NCBI GenBank assembly: GCA_016926765.1
Contig: JAFGNY010000313.1
Span: 1 to 13,785, forward strand
Source: Bacteroidales bacterium
GTDB taxonomy: Bacteria > Bacteroidota > Bacteroidia > Bacteroidales > FEN-979
Direction: 5' to 3'
DNA: 13,785 bases
A program made the translations under genes and the position numbers. Shown piece after piece: positions 1-5,691 of this stretch. A model generated the notes under the pieces. It was not told where the DNA came from, did no database searches, and saw nothing but the letters and a program-made list of their open reading frames with translations. Within the stretch, counting starts at the first letter, position 1; the number at the start of each line of letters is the position of its first letter.

Positions 1-159
1 AAGGATTTTCTCTTTTTTCATTACTTCGGCTTTGTCCATGGCCTCTTTGAGGAGAGCATCCCGTTTTCTTTCCAGCGCTTTGTTCAGGATGGTTCCCGTA
101 ATCAGGCCGCCCACGATGATGCCAGCCACTCCCACGATAACGAATATCATAATTTCCAT
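1..159 (-). CDS. rny: Ribonuclease Y, N-terminal fragment (gene runs off the left edge)
   Basis: Only the first 53 codons are present; the frame is open to the window edge, so the catalytic KH and HD domains lie outside. What is visible is a hydrophobic anchor at residues 2-26 (MEIMIFVIVGVAG then IIVGGLITGTIL), followed by a charged, Ala/Lys/Glu-rich stretch ending EVMKKEKIL, which fits the start of the long coiled coil. This anchor-plus-coil layout with the KKxKIL motif is typical of RNase Y, a membrane-bound endoribonuclease that begins mRNA decay. The ATG at 159 is the only start that keeps the whole anchor; no Shine-Dalgarno sequence precedes it, as is usual in Bacteroidota. It lies downstream of zapA and a 6S-like RNA on the same strand, a neighbourhood I recall from other Bacteroidota. 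Another coiled-coil membrane protein is possible, but the sequence and context favour RNase Y. Confidence 0.83.
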   Translation of the reverse strand, partial: MEIMIFVIVGVAGIIVGGLITGTILNKALERKRDALLKEAMDKAEVMKKEKIL

Positions 160-201
160 AGCTGTTCAAGTTTGATTGGTTTATAATTGTGGAAGGATGT
201 T

Positions 202-225
202 AAAAAAAAAACCCGCACTATCCCA
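202..225 (-). terminator. U-tract terminator-like end of the 6S RNA
   Basis: In the leftward transcript the 3' strand of the 6S closing stem (TGGGA, then TGCGGGT) is followed directly by at least nine T residues at 202-210. With the 5' strand at 426-441 this forms a G+C-rich stem plus U tract, the form of an intrinsic terminator. The stem is closed over a long distance, so it would act both as the mature 3' end and as a stop before rny. Confidence 0.45.
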
Positions 226-288
226 TGAGGTATTGATAAACCTCGAACTGACACGTATAGGGCTGCCAGCCGTTTCGAACTTCCACCG

Positions 289-342
289 TCCCGGCGTACC
301 GGAATCCTCGCTGTCAAGTGGGATCCCGGCGTACCGGAATCC
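289..342. repeat. Pair of 19-nt direct repeats, 35-nt period
   Basis: The same 19-nt sequence (TCCCGGCGTACCGGAATCC) occurs at 289-307 and 324-342. The second copy forms the loop and part of the right arm of the hairpin at 307-356; the first lies just outside it. Each copy contains a near-palindromic CCGG-cgta-CCGG core. The layout could come from a local duplication or from a dispersed palindromic repeat inserted here. Confidence 0.85.
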
Positions 343-356
343 CACTTGACAGCGAG
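307..356. repeat. Perfect 18-bp inverted repeat (hairpin) inside the 6S RNA
   Basis: The arms at 307-324 (CTCGCTGTCAAGTGGGAT) and 339-356 are exact reverse complements, separated by a 14-nt loop that itself holds CCGG...CCGG (326-329 with 334-337). In the 6S transcript this is a very stable arm at the apical end. The perfect, uninterrupted pairing differs from the bulged helices typical of 6S RNA and suggests a recent insertion or duplication. Confidence 0.85.
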
Positions 357-471
357 TAAAAGAGGCCTGTTCTACATGACCATGAGCGTTGCCCTAATGT
401 TTGTAATGTTAGGTTTACAAACTGCTGGGAATAATGCGGGTAAATCGTCTGGTTTCAAAGAACGAAAAGGC

Positions 472-762
472 TTATCCTGCCAGGTATTCGGTTAAAAGTT
501 TGTCAATCTTCGCCAGTTGTTGCTCCTGATTCTGCCCATGCGATGAAAGCATGTGTTCGTCCTGCAAATAGTTTGTTGCATATTCAAGAGCCACCATGGC
601 CAGCAAATCCTGCTTGTCTTTGTATGCATAACTGCCTGAATAATCTTTCATCCGCTTCTCTATCAGCGTTGCCGCCTGAGTGAATAACAGTTCGTGTTCT
701 TTCGCAATAACCAGCTTATACGATCTGTCGGCAATCTTCACTGAAATGGTCAACTCGCTCAT
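472..762 (-). CDS. zapA: Cell division protein ZapA
   Basis: The 96-residue product has the size and layout of ZapA, a small cytoplasmic protein that binds FtsZ and bundles its filaments in the Z ring. The N-terminal part (ELTISVKIADRSYKLVI, about residues 3-19) forms the beta-hairpin head that opens ZapA proteins. The following helix includes AATLIEKRMKDY, and the conserved KDKQDLLAMVALEYATNYL segment (about 48-66) leads into the coiled-coil dimerisation tail. The start is 19 nt from the stop of the upstream coiled-coil gene, so the two are probably one transcript. The 6S RNA lies just downstream. The opposite-strand frames over this gene resemble no known protein. Confidence 0.92.
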   Translation of the reverse strand: MSELTISVKIADRSYKLVIAKEHELLFTQAATLIEKRMKDYSGSYAYKDKQDLLAMVALEYATNYLQDEHMLSSHGQNQEQQLAKIDKLLTEYLAG

Positions 763-781
763 CAGTAATGCACTACTATAT

Positions 782-1069
782 TTACCTGTTCAAGAGTCCT
801 ATACACTTATCGATTTCCCGCAAAAGTTCATTGATAGTTACTTTCGCTTCAACGGTTCCTTCCTTTATCTCAAGGGTTCTTGTTGTTTTTACTAGGTTGA
901 TCTTCTGCTCTAATTCTTCGATGGTTTGTTTTTGTCTCTGGTTTATCTGGTTTTGTTCATGAATCTCGTGTCTTAACTCCTCATTCTCCTTAACGAGAGA
1001 TTGCAACCGTTCAATCATCTTGTGGACTTTAGTGTCAATGCCTGTAACAAGCGTTTCAACATCTGCCAT
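782..1069 (-). CDS. Small coiled-coil protein upstream of zapA (possible ZapB-like partner)
   Basis: The 95-residue product starts MADVETLVTG and is almost entirely a heptad-like coiled coil (about residues 14-62, rich in Glu, Gln, Lys and Leu), ending in a short charged C-terminal segment (ITEL-type sequence ITINELLREIDKCI as INELLREIDKCIGLLN, about 79-94). I recognise no enzyme domain. The ATG at 1069 was chosen because a good promoter sits about 25 nt upstream; the frame stays open to 1270, but that extension would run through the promoter and into the divergent gene. Small coiled-coil genes just ahead of zapA are common in Bacteroidota. A role at the Z ring, like that of ZapB in enterobacteria, is inference from size, coil and linkage only. 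Probably co-transcribed with zapA. Confidence 0.78.
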   Translation of the reverse strand: MADVETLVTGIDTKVHKMIERLQSLVKENEELRHEIHEQNQINQRQKQTIEELEQKINLVKTTRTLEIKEGTVEAKVTINELLREIDKCIGLLNR

Positions 1070-1096
1070 GGCTGAACTTTCCCTGCGTTGGTTATG

Positions 1097-1127
1097 CAAA
1101 TATACTTTTTTGGTTGACTGTATGCAA
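1097..1127 (-). promoter_or_regulatory. Bacteroidota-type promoter for the coiled-coil gene / zapA / 6S unit
   Basis: Read leftward, TTG (1125-1127) is followed after 20 nt by TATATTTG (1097-1104), matching the Bacteroidota consensus TTTG-N19-21-TAnnTTTG. The expected transcript start is near 1090, giving a leader of about 20 nt before the ATG at 1069. Confidence 0.72.
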
Positions 1128-1212
1128 TTCATCCCGGCGTTTTTTTTCTTCTGAAGATATAACCTTTGATGGCTGAACCCGATTAATGGATAGTATTTTA
1201 ATCGCTGTTCCG

Positions 1213-2541
1213 ATGTTAACCGAAGCCTTCTTACACTATTTATGGCGATTCCGGCTGCTTCAGGCACCACTCTTCTGTGTGACCGGAGAGCCGGTGATGG
1301 TCATCCAACCCGGGGAATACAATCGCGACGGAGGCCCCGATTTTATCAATGCCCGAGTCAGGATTGGTAGAACTTTGTGGGCAGGTAATGTGGAGATCCA
1401 TCTTCGTGCCTCCGATTGGTTCCGTCATGGTCATCAGGGGGATCCTGCTTACCACAATGTAATCCTCCATGTAGTAGATCACTGCGACAGAGAGGTTACG
1501 GGAGGCGGCAACCAGACGATTCCCTGTTTGGAGGTTCATGAGAATTATCCTCCCGGACTGATAGACATTTATCAAACCCTTTTACTTGGGAAACAATGGA
1601 TCCCTTGTCAGAAAATGGTTGGAGAGACGGATCTTTCCGTATTTCGCTTGTGGGCTCCCGTATTGGTTTTTGAACGACTGAACGCCCGGGCCAACACCCT
1701 TCGGAAATGGATGGATTATGCTGAAAAACAGTGGGACGAACTGGCTTACCAGGTTATGGCAACCGCAATGGGCAGTCAGATCAATGCACAGCCTTTTGAA
1801 CTTCTTGCAAGATCAACGCCTTTCAGGATCCTTCAACGTCACCGGGATCAGGTCCCCATTCTCGAATCGTTGTTGTTCGGACAGGCGGGGTTGCTGAACC
1901 CGTTATATCAGGAGAGATATCCGTCGGATCTTTTGCGATCATACCGTTTTTATCAGGAAAACTATTCGTTGACGCCTTTGGAACAAGGGATATGGAAATT
2001 TCTCCGGCTCAGGCCGGTCAACTTCCCAACGATACGCATCAGTCAGTTCGCCGATATGATCCACCGTATCAGTAGTTTTCATGAAAACCTGGAGAGCGAC
2101 CTTTCTTTACGGAACTGGATGGAAATCCTTCGGGCTACCGCCAGCGTCTACTGGAATTCGCACTTCACCTTCGAAAGGGAATCCCCGGGAAAAATTAAAC
2201 GCACCGGCCAAAACACCATTTACCTGTTGTTGATTAACGGCATCATCCCACTGCTTTTTTTCAAGGGAACTGAAAAAGATCAGGCAAAATTCATGGAAAA
2301 AGCTTTTTCCCTGCTGGAAGAGATTCCCGGAGAGAAAAATAGATTGACATTCCAATGGTCTGAACTGGGGATGCCATCAGACAATGCCCTGATGTCCCAG
2401 GCGCTGATCCATCTCAAACAAGCCTATTGTGATCAGAAACGGTGTCTCGAATGCCGGATCGGAATGAGACTATTAAAAAACCAATCACCGATAACTGACA
2501 AACATGCAATTAAACCTCATGACCAGAAAAAACAGCCATGA
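1213..2541 (+). CDS. DUF2851 family protein, function unknown
   Basis: The 442-residue product opens MLTEAFLHYLWRFRLL, the usual opening of DUF2851 proteins; an in-frame ATG nine codons earlier (1186) lacks family support, so 1213 is preferred. The N-terminal part has the family motif: GGPDF (D43), then GNVEIH (E61, H63), then DWxxHxH (68-74), and YHNVILHVV (80-88). The C-terminus carries C406-x4-C411-x2-C414 in the motif YCDQKRCLECRIG, which looks metal-binding. The D...ExH spacing resembles the active-site pattern of PD-(D/E)XK-type nucleases with His for Lys; that is inference, and no reaction is established. No signal peptide or membrane segment is seen, so it should be cytoplasmic. Its stop overlaps the next gene's ATG (ATGA), indicating coupled translation with a helix-hairpin-helix protein. 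Confidence 0.88.
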   Translation: MLTEAFLHYLWRFRLLQAPLFCVTGEPVMVIQPGEYNRDGGPDFINARVRIGRTLWAGNVEIHLRASDWFRHGHQGDPAYHNVILHVVDHCDREVTGGGNQTIPCLEVHENYPPGLIDIYQTLLLGKQWIPCQKMVGETDLSVFRLWAPVLVFERLNARANTLRKWMDYAEKQWDELAYQVMATAMGSQINAQPFELLARSTPFRILQRHRDQVPILESLLFGQAGLLNPLYQERYPSDLLRSYRFYQENYSLTPLEQGIWKFLRLRPVNFPTIRISQFADMIHRISSFHENLESDLSLRNWMEILRATASVYWNSHFTFERESPGKIKRTGQNTIYLLLINGIIPLLFFKGTEKDQAKFMEKAFSLLEEIPGEKNRLTFQWSELGMPSDNALMSQALIHLKQAYCDQKRCLECRIGMRLLKNQSPITDKHAIKPHDQKKQP

Positions 2542-3257
2542 AACCAGCACAAATCATCAAACACTATCTCTCTTTCAGCAGAGGTGAACAAAGGGGGATC
2601 ATTATCCTGGGATTGATTATTCTGCTGATCAATCTTCTGCGATGGTTTCTCCCGAATGTCAAACAGATGAATCCTGTTGATTTTTCAGCATTCAGTCAGG
2701 AGATTACACGCTTTGAAGAGGCTCTGACTCAGGCAAAGAGCAGTTCCGGAAAACGGATTACCGGACCATCCCGCTCATCCTTTCCGGCATCCGGAAAAAG
2801 AGATGATTCTACTAAAACAAACGAGAGGTATAGGGAGCCTTCGTTTGTAATTGAGGTGAATAGCGCCGATACGCTCGACCTTCAGCGGCTCAGGGGAATA
2901 GGCCCCTCCTTTGCCCGCAGGATCACCGGGTACAGGAAGAGGCTCGGAGGGTTCGTTGCAGTCAGCCAGTTGCTTGAAGTCTATGGATTTGATTCATCCC
3001 GTTTCGAGGGGATCAGGAAATACCTGACAGTAGACCCCTCAGCCATCCGGCAGATGAATCTGAACGCCCTATCGTTTAAAGAGTTAATGGTTCATCCATA
3101 CATGCCTTATGAACTGGCTAAAGAGATTGCTCTCTACCGGAAGAAACAGAAAGGGATCAGGGATATCGAGGAGATAAGGGGAATGAAAAGCTGTGACAGC
3201 GCCACGTTGGTTAAATTGAAGCCATATCTTTCTTTTGAATTACCCACAACCAAATAA
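2538..3257 (+). CDS. Membrane-anchored helix-hairpin-helix protein (ComEA-like)
   Basis: The 239-residue product has a short basic N-terminus, one membrane segment (about residues 20-39, IIILGLIILLINLLRWFL), a Ser/Lys-rich linker (about 65-100), and then helix-hairpin-helix units. The first is clear (about 106-165): VNSADTLDLQRLRGIGPSFA, then RITGYRKRLGGFVAVSQLLE, which matches the ComEA consensus (N-A-L-x-GIG-A-I-YR-GGF-L). The second (about 173-232, MNLNALSFKELM to KLKPYL) is more diverged. This fold binds DNA without sequence specificity. ComEA is the surface DNA receptor for transformation, but this protein has a different linker and a tandem degenerate unit, so the exact role is open; DNA uptake or repair are both possible. 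The positively charged start predicts that the HhH part faces the periplasm. It overlaps the upstream DUF2851 gene by 4 nt and ends 6 nt from the convergent rhomboid gene. Confidence 0.85.
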   Translation: MKPAQIIKHYLSFSRGEQRGIIILGLIILLINLLRWFLPNVKQMNPVDFSAFSQEITRFEEALTQAKSSSGKRITGPSRSSFPASGKRDDSTKTNERYREPSFVIEVNSADTLDLQRLRGIGPSFARRITGYRKRLGGFVAVSQLLEVYGFDSSRFEGIRKYLTVDPSAIRQMNLNALSFKELMVHPYMPYELAKEIALYRKKQKGIRDIEEIRGMKSCDSATLVKLKPYLSFELPTTK

Positions 3258-3263
3258 CAACTA

Positions 3264-3959
3264 TCAGGAATAGTACTTAATCTCAGGAGGCTCTTGTGGC
3301 TTGGGGATGGTAGGGTCGTCGGGATGGTAACCACCATAGGGGTCATTGTCGTCAAAATCATCGTCTTCCCAATCGTAACTCGGGCGTTGCGGACCTTGTT
3401 TCCGGAAATAGATGGCGAGGATAGTCCCGGCAAGCAATCCCATCAGGTGGCCTTCCCAGGAGATGCGTTCCTTGGGAAAAAACTGGGGAAAGACGCCCCA
3501 GATCAGTCCGCCGTAAAGAAAGGTGACCAGCAGGGTAATCGCCATCAGTTTGATCTCTCTCCGGATAATTCCGCTGGTAAACAGGAAGGCTGCCAATCCG
3601 TATACGATGCCACTTGCTCCGATATGTACCGATCCTGCTTCACCCAGGAACCATACCCAGAATCCGGATAGGAGATAGATCAGGATCAGGACTGTCCAGG
3701 CAATTTCCCGATAAAAATGGAAAAGGAGCGCTGACAGCAGGAACAGTGGAATGGAATTGGCAAAAAGGTGTCCCCATCCCGAATGAATTAAAGGCATTGT
3801 AAGGATACCCGGAAGCCCTTTCCATTGCAACGGAGAGAGGCCATATTCAGCAAAGGAGATGTTAAGGATGAACTCCAGTGCTTTCACCAGCCATATGAGC
3901 AGGACGAAAATCGCTGGAAAAAAAAAGCTGCGTATCAGTTTACTCCGTTCAGGATCCAT
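3264..3959 (-). CDS. Rhomboid family intramembrane serine protease
   Basis: The 231-residue integral membrane protein has about six hydrophobic segments between residues 10 and 185. The rhomboid motifs are complete: the HxxxN motif in GWGHLFANS (H64, N68), the catalytic serine in HIGASGIVYG (S116), and the catalytic histidine in SWEGHLMGLLAG (H171). It should therefore be an active protease cutting transmembrane helices of client proteins; clients are unknown. The cytoplasmic or exposed C-terminal tail (about 192-231) is unusual: very acidic (WEDDDFDDNDPYGG), then proline-rich (DDPTIPKPQEPPE). The length is normal for the family apart from this tail. It converges with the helix-hairpin-helix gene and is divergent from the S41 protease gene; no convincing promoter was found upstream. 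Confidence 0.93.
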   Translation of the reverse strand: MDPERSKLIRSFFFPAIFVLLIWLVKALEFILNISFAEYGLSPLQWKGLPGILTMPLIHSGWGHLFANSIPLFLLSALLFHFYREIAWTVLILIYLLSGFWVWFLGEAGSVHIGASGIVYGLAAFLFTSGIIRREIKLMAITLLVTFLYGGLIWGVFPQFFPKERISWEGHLMGLLAGTILAIYFRKQGPQRPSYDWEDDDFDDNDPYGGYHPDDPTIPKPQEPPEIKYYS

Positions 3960-4035
3960 GCTCGCAATATTTCCCGGTTTTGGCAGTTAAAATTAGTGAA
4001 AAAGGAGTTGCCGGAGGAGGTACCTTAAAAAATCC

Positions 4036-4043
4036 TACCTTTG
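4036..4043 (+). promoter_or_regulatory. Candidate -7 box upstream of the S41 protease gene
   Basis: TACCTTTG at 4036-4043 fits TAnnTTTG exactly and lies 40 nt before the ATG at 4084. No TTG is found 19-21 nt upstream; the nearest is 25 nt away (4008-4010), so the match is partial. Confidence 0.45.
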
Positions 4044-4083
4044 GGCACTATTAGTTAACCATTTTAAATCAATTTTTCACATT

Positions 4084-5691
4084 ATGAGATTCATGCCGGC
4101 TATGCCTGATAAGAAATCCATCCACTTTCTGTTGTTATTGCTTTTTCCGATATGCCTTTCAGCTCAGAACAAGAACCCCGATGTAGGACTCAGAAAGCTA
4201 CAGGTTGTAATGCAGGTGATCGACTATTACTATGTAGATACCGTTCATGAAGATAAACTGGTAGAGACCGCAATCGTTGAGATGTTAAAAGAACTTGATC
4301 CGCATTCAATCTATATTCCGAAAGAAGAGTTACAGCGGGCCAATGAACCGTTGCAGGGAAATTTTGAAGGGGTTGGGATCCAGTTTGAGATACTCAAGGA
4401 TACCATTGTAGTGGTGCATCCGCTTACAGGAGGGCCTTCTGAAAAGCTGGGAATTATCTCTGGCGATAAGATCGTTAGGATTGATGGGGAAGATGTTGTA
4501 GGAAAACAGGTGACCAACCAGTTCGTTCTGGACCATTTACGCGGAAAAAAAGGAACAAAAGTCAGGGTTTCCATTTTTCGAAAAGGGAAAAAAGAGTTGC
4601 TTGATTTTGTCATCGTCAGGGATAAAATTCCGATCAACAGTATTGACGCTGTTTACATGATCACTCCCGAAACAGGTTATATCAACCTCAACAGGTTCTC
4701 TCTTACCACTACCCAGGAGTTTCAGGAAGCCGTGAAAAAACTCAAAGAGGAGGGAATGAAGAACCTGATCCTCGACTTGCGCAATAACGCCGGAGGGTAC
4801 ATGGCGCCTGCGATTGAACTTTCAGATGAATTCCTCGGATTGGGGAAGATCATCGTATATACCGAGGGATTAAAGAGTCCGAGAGAGAATTTTTATTCCA
4901 CTTACAGGGGAAATTTCGAAAACGGCAAGCTGGTGATCATGATCAATGAAAACAGCGCTTCTTCCAGTGAAATTGTTGCCGGGGCAGTTCAGGACTGGGA
5001 CCGGGGGTTGATTGTGGGTCGACGTTCCTTTGGGAAAGGATTGGTTCAGCGTCCGTTCAACCTTCCCGACAGCTCTCAGATCAGGCTGACTACTGCCAGA
5101 TACCACACCCCTTCCGGCAGGTTTATCCAGAAGCCCTATAGCAATGGAGTTGACGATTACTACAAGGATTTTGCCAACAGATACAGCCATGGAGAACTGA
5201 TTCATGCAGATAGTATCAAATTCCCTGATTCACTGAAATACCAGACAGATGCGGGCCGTACTGTTTACGGCGGAGGCGGGATCATGCCCGATGTCTTTAT
5301 CCCCTGGGATTCTTCTTTCCTTACAGATTACTACATGGATATACGGAGGAATAATATTATCAATCCGCTTGTCAGCGAATACGTTGATGTAAATCGTCAG
5401 AATCTGTTGAAGCGATATCCGGACTTCCAGTCATTTAAAGCGAATTTTAACATTGGAGAACCTTTGATGAAGCTTTTCTTCGATGCAGCAGAAGATGCTG
5501 ATATCAAGATGAACGAAGAGCAGTATGCCGCATCCGAACCACTGATCAACGTACAGATTAAAGGATTGATTGCACAAAAACTCTATACGATTACTTCGTA
5601 CTATATGATAGCCAACGAGATGGATCCTGAAGTGATGAAAGCGGTACAAGTCATCGAGGAGGACAGCCTCTTCCGGGAACTGACCCATTGA
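4084..5691 (+). CDS. C-terminal processing protease, S41 family (CtpA/Prc-like)
   Basis: The 535-residue product is a secreted serine protease. A signal peptide is visible (KKSIHFLLLLLFPICLSAQ, cleavage expected after about residue 27), so it acts in the periplasm or at the membrane. A PDZ domain spans about 90-180 (GVGIQFEI, then GIISGDKIVRIDGEDV), and the S41 domain about 190-355. The catalytic Ser-Lys pair is present: S293 in NSASSSEIVAGAVQD and K318 in SFGKGLVQ, with D304, the same 11- and 25-residue spacings as S430, D441 and K455 of E. coli Tsp. Family members trim the C-termini of exported proteins, with the PDZ domain binding the substrate tail. A C-terminal region (about 356-535) follows, as in larger CtpA proteins. 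Met7 is an alternative start and does not affect the signal peptide. The stop overlaps the TTG start of the glycosyltransferase, implying coupled expression. Confidence 0.93.
   Translation: MRFMPAMPDKKSIHFLLLLLFPICLSAQNKNPDVGLRKLQVVMQVIDYYYVDTVHEDKLVETAIVEMLKELDPHSIYIPKEELQRANEPLQGNFEGVGIQFEILKDTIVVVHPLTGGPSEKLGIISGDKIVRIDGEDVVGKQVTNQFVLDHLRGKKGTKVRVSIFRKGKKELLDFVIVRDKIPINSIDAVYMITPETGYINLNRFSLTTTQEFQEAVKKLKEEGMKNLILDLRNNAGGYMAPAIELSDEFLGLGKIIVYTEGLKSPRENFYSTYRGNFENGKLVIMINENSASSSEIVAGAVQDWDRGLIVGRRSFGKGLVQRPFNLPDSSQIRLTTARYHTPSGRFIQKPYSNGVDDYYKDFANRYSHGELIHADSIKFPDSLKYQTDAGRTVYGGGGIMPDVFIPWDSSFLTDYYMDIRRNNIINPLVSEYVDVNRQNLLKRYPDFQSFKANFNIGEPLMKLFFDAAEDADIKMNEEQYAASEPLINVQIKGLIAQKLYTITSYYMIANEMDPEVMKAVQVIEEDSLFRELTH

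Larger units (their letters stand above)
202..442 (-). ncRNA. ssrS: 6S RNA, with an unusually long apical arm
   Basis: 6S RNA folds into a long hairpin with a central bubble that mimics an open promoter and holds the housekeeping RNA polymerase. Seen here: a closing stem pairing 435-441 (ACCCGCA in the RNA) with 211-217 (TGCGGGT), continued by TCCCA/TGGGA (426-430 with 221-225). A bubble follows, with a small 3'-side hairpin (227-231 with 240-244). The far side is closed by TAGGGC/GCCCTA (391-396 with 258-263). The RNA ends in nine or more U directly after the closing stem. The slot between zapA and rny fits, since zapA-ssrS linkage is also known in Enterobacteria. The length is about 240 nt against about 184 in E. 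coli; the excess matches a 50-nt hairpin at 307-356. Ends are approximate. No promoter of its own was found, so it may be processed from the zapA transcript. Identification is from structure and context, not a covariance search. Confidence 0.78.

Noticed and set aside
289..356. CRISPR-like repeats
   Set aside because: Only two 19-nt copies, with a 16-nt gap that is part of a hairpin; there is no array and there are no cas genes.
1171..1181. Rightward promoter for DUF2851 (TAACCTTTG)
   Set aside because: It has one base too many between TA and TTTG, and no -33 element is found 19-21 nt upstream.
1186..1212. Earlier in-frame ATG for DUF2851
   Set aside because: The added residues MDSILIAVP are not part of the family's usual opening, which begins at MLTEAFLHYLW.
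1070..1270. N-terminal extension of the coiled-coil gene upstream of zapA to 162 residues
   Set aside because: The extension would cross a well-matched promoter and the start of the divergent DUF2851 gene, and its sequence does not continue the coiled coil. The ATG at 1069 fits better.
3960..4010. Leftward promoter for the rhomboid gene (TAATTTTA)
   Set aside because: The box lacks the final G of TAnnTTTG and has no TTG at the right distance.
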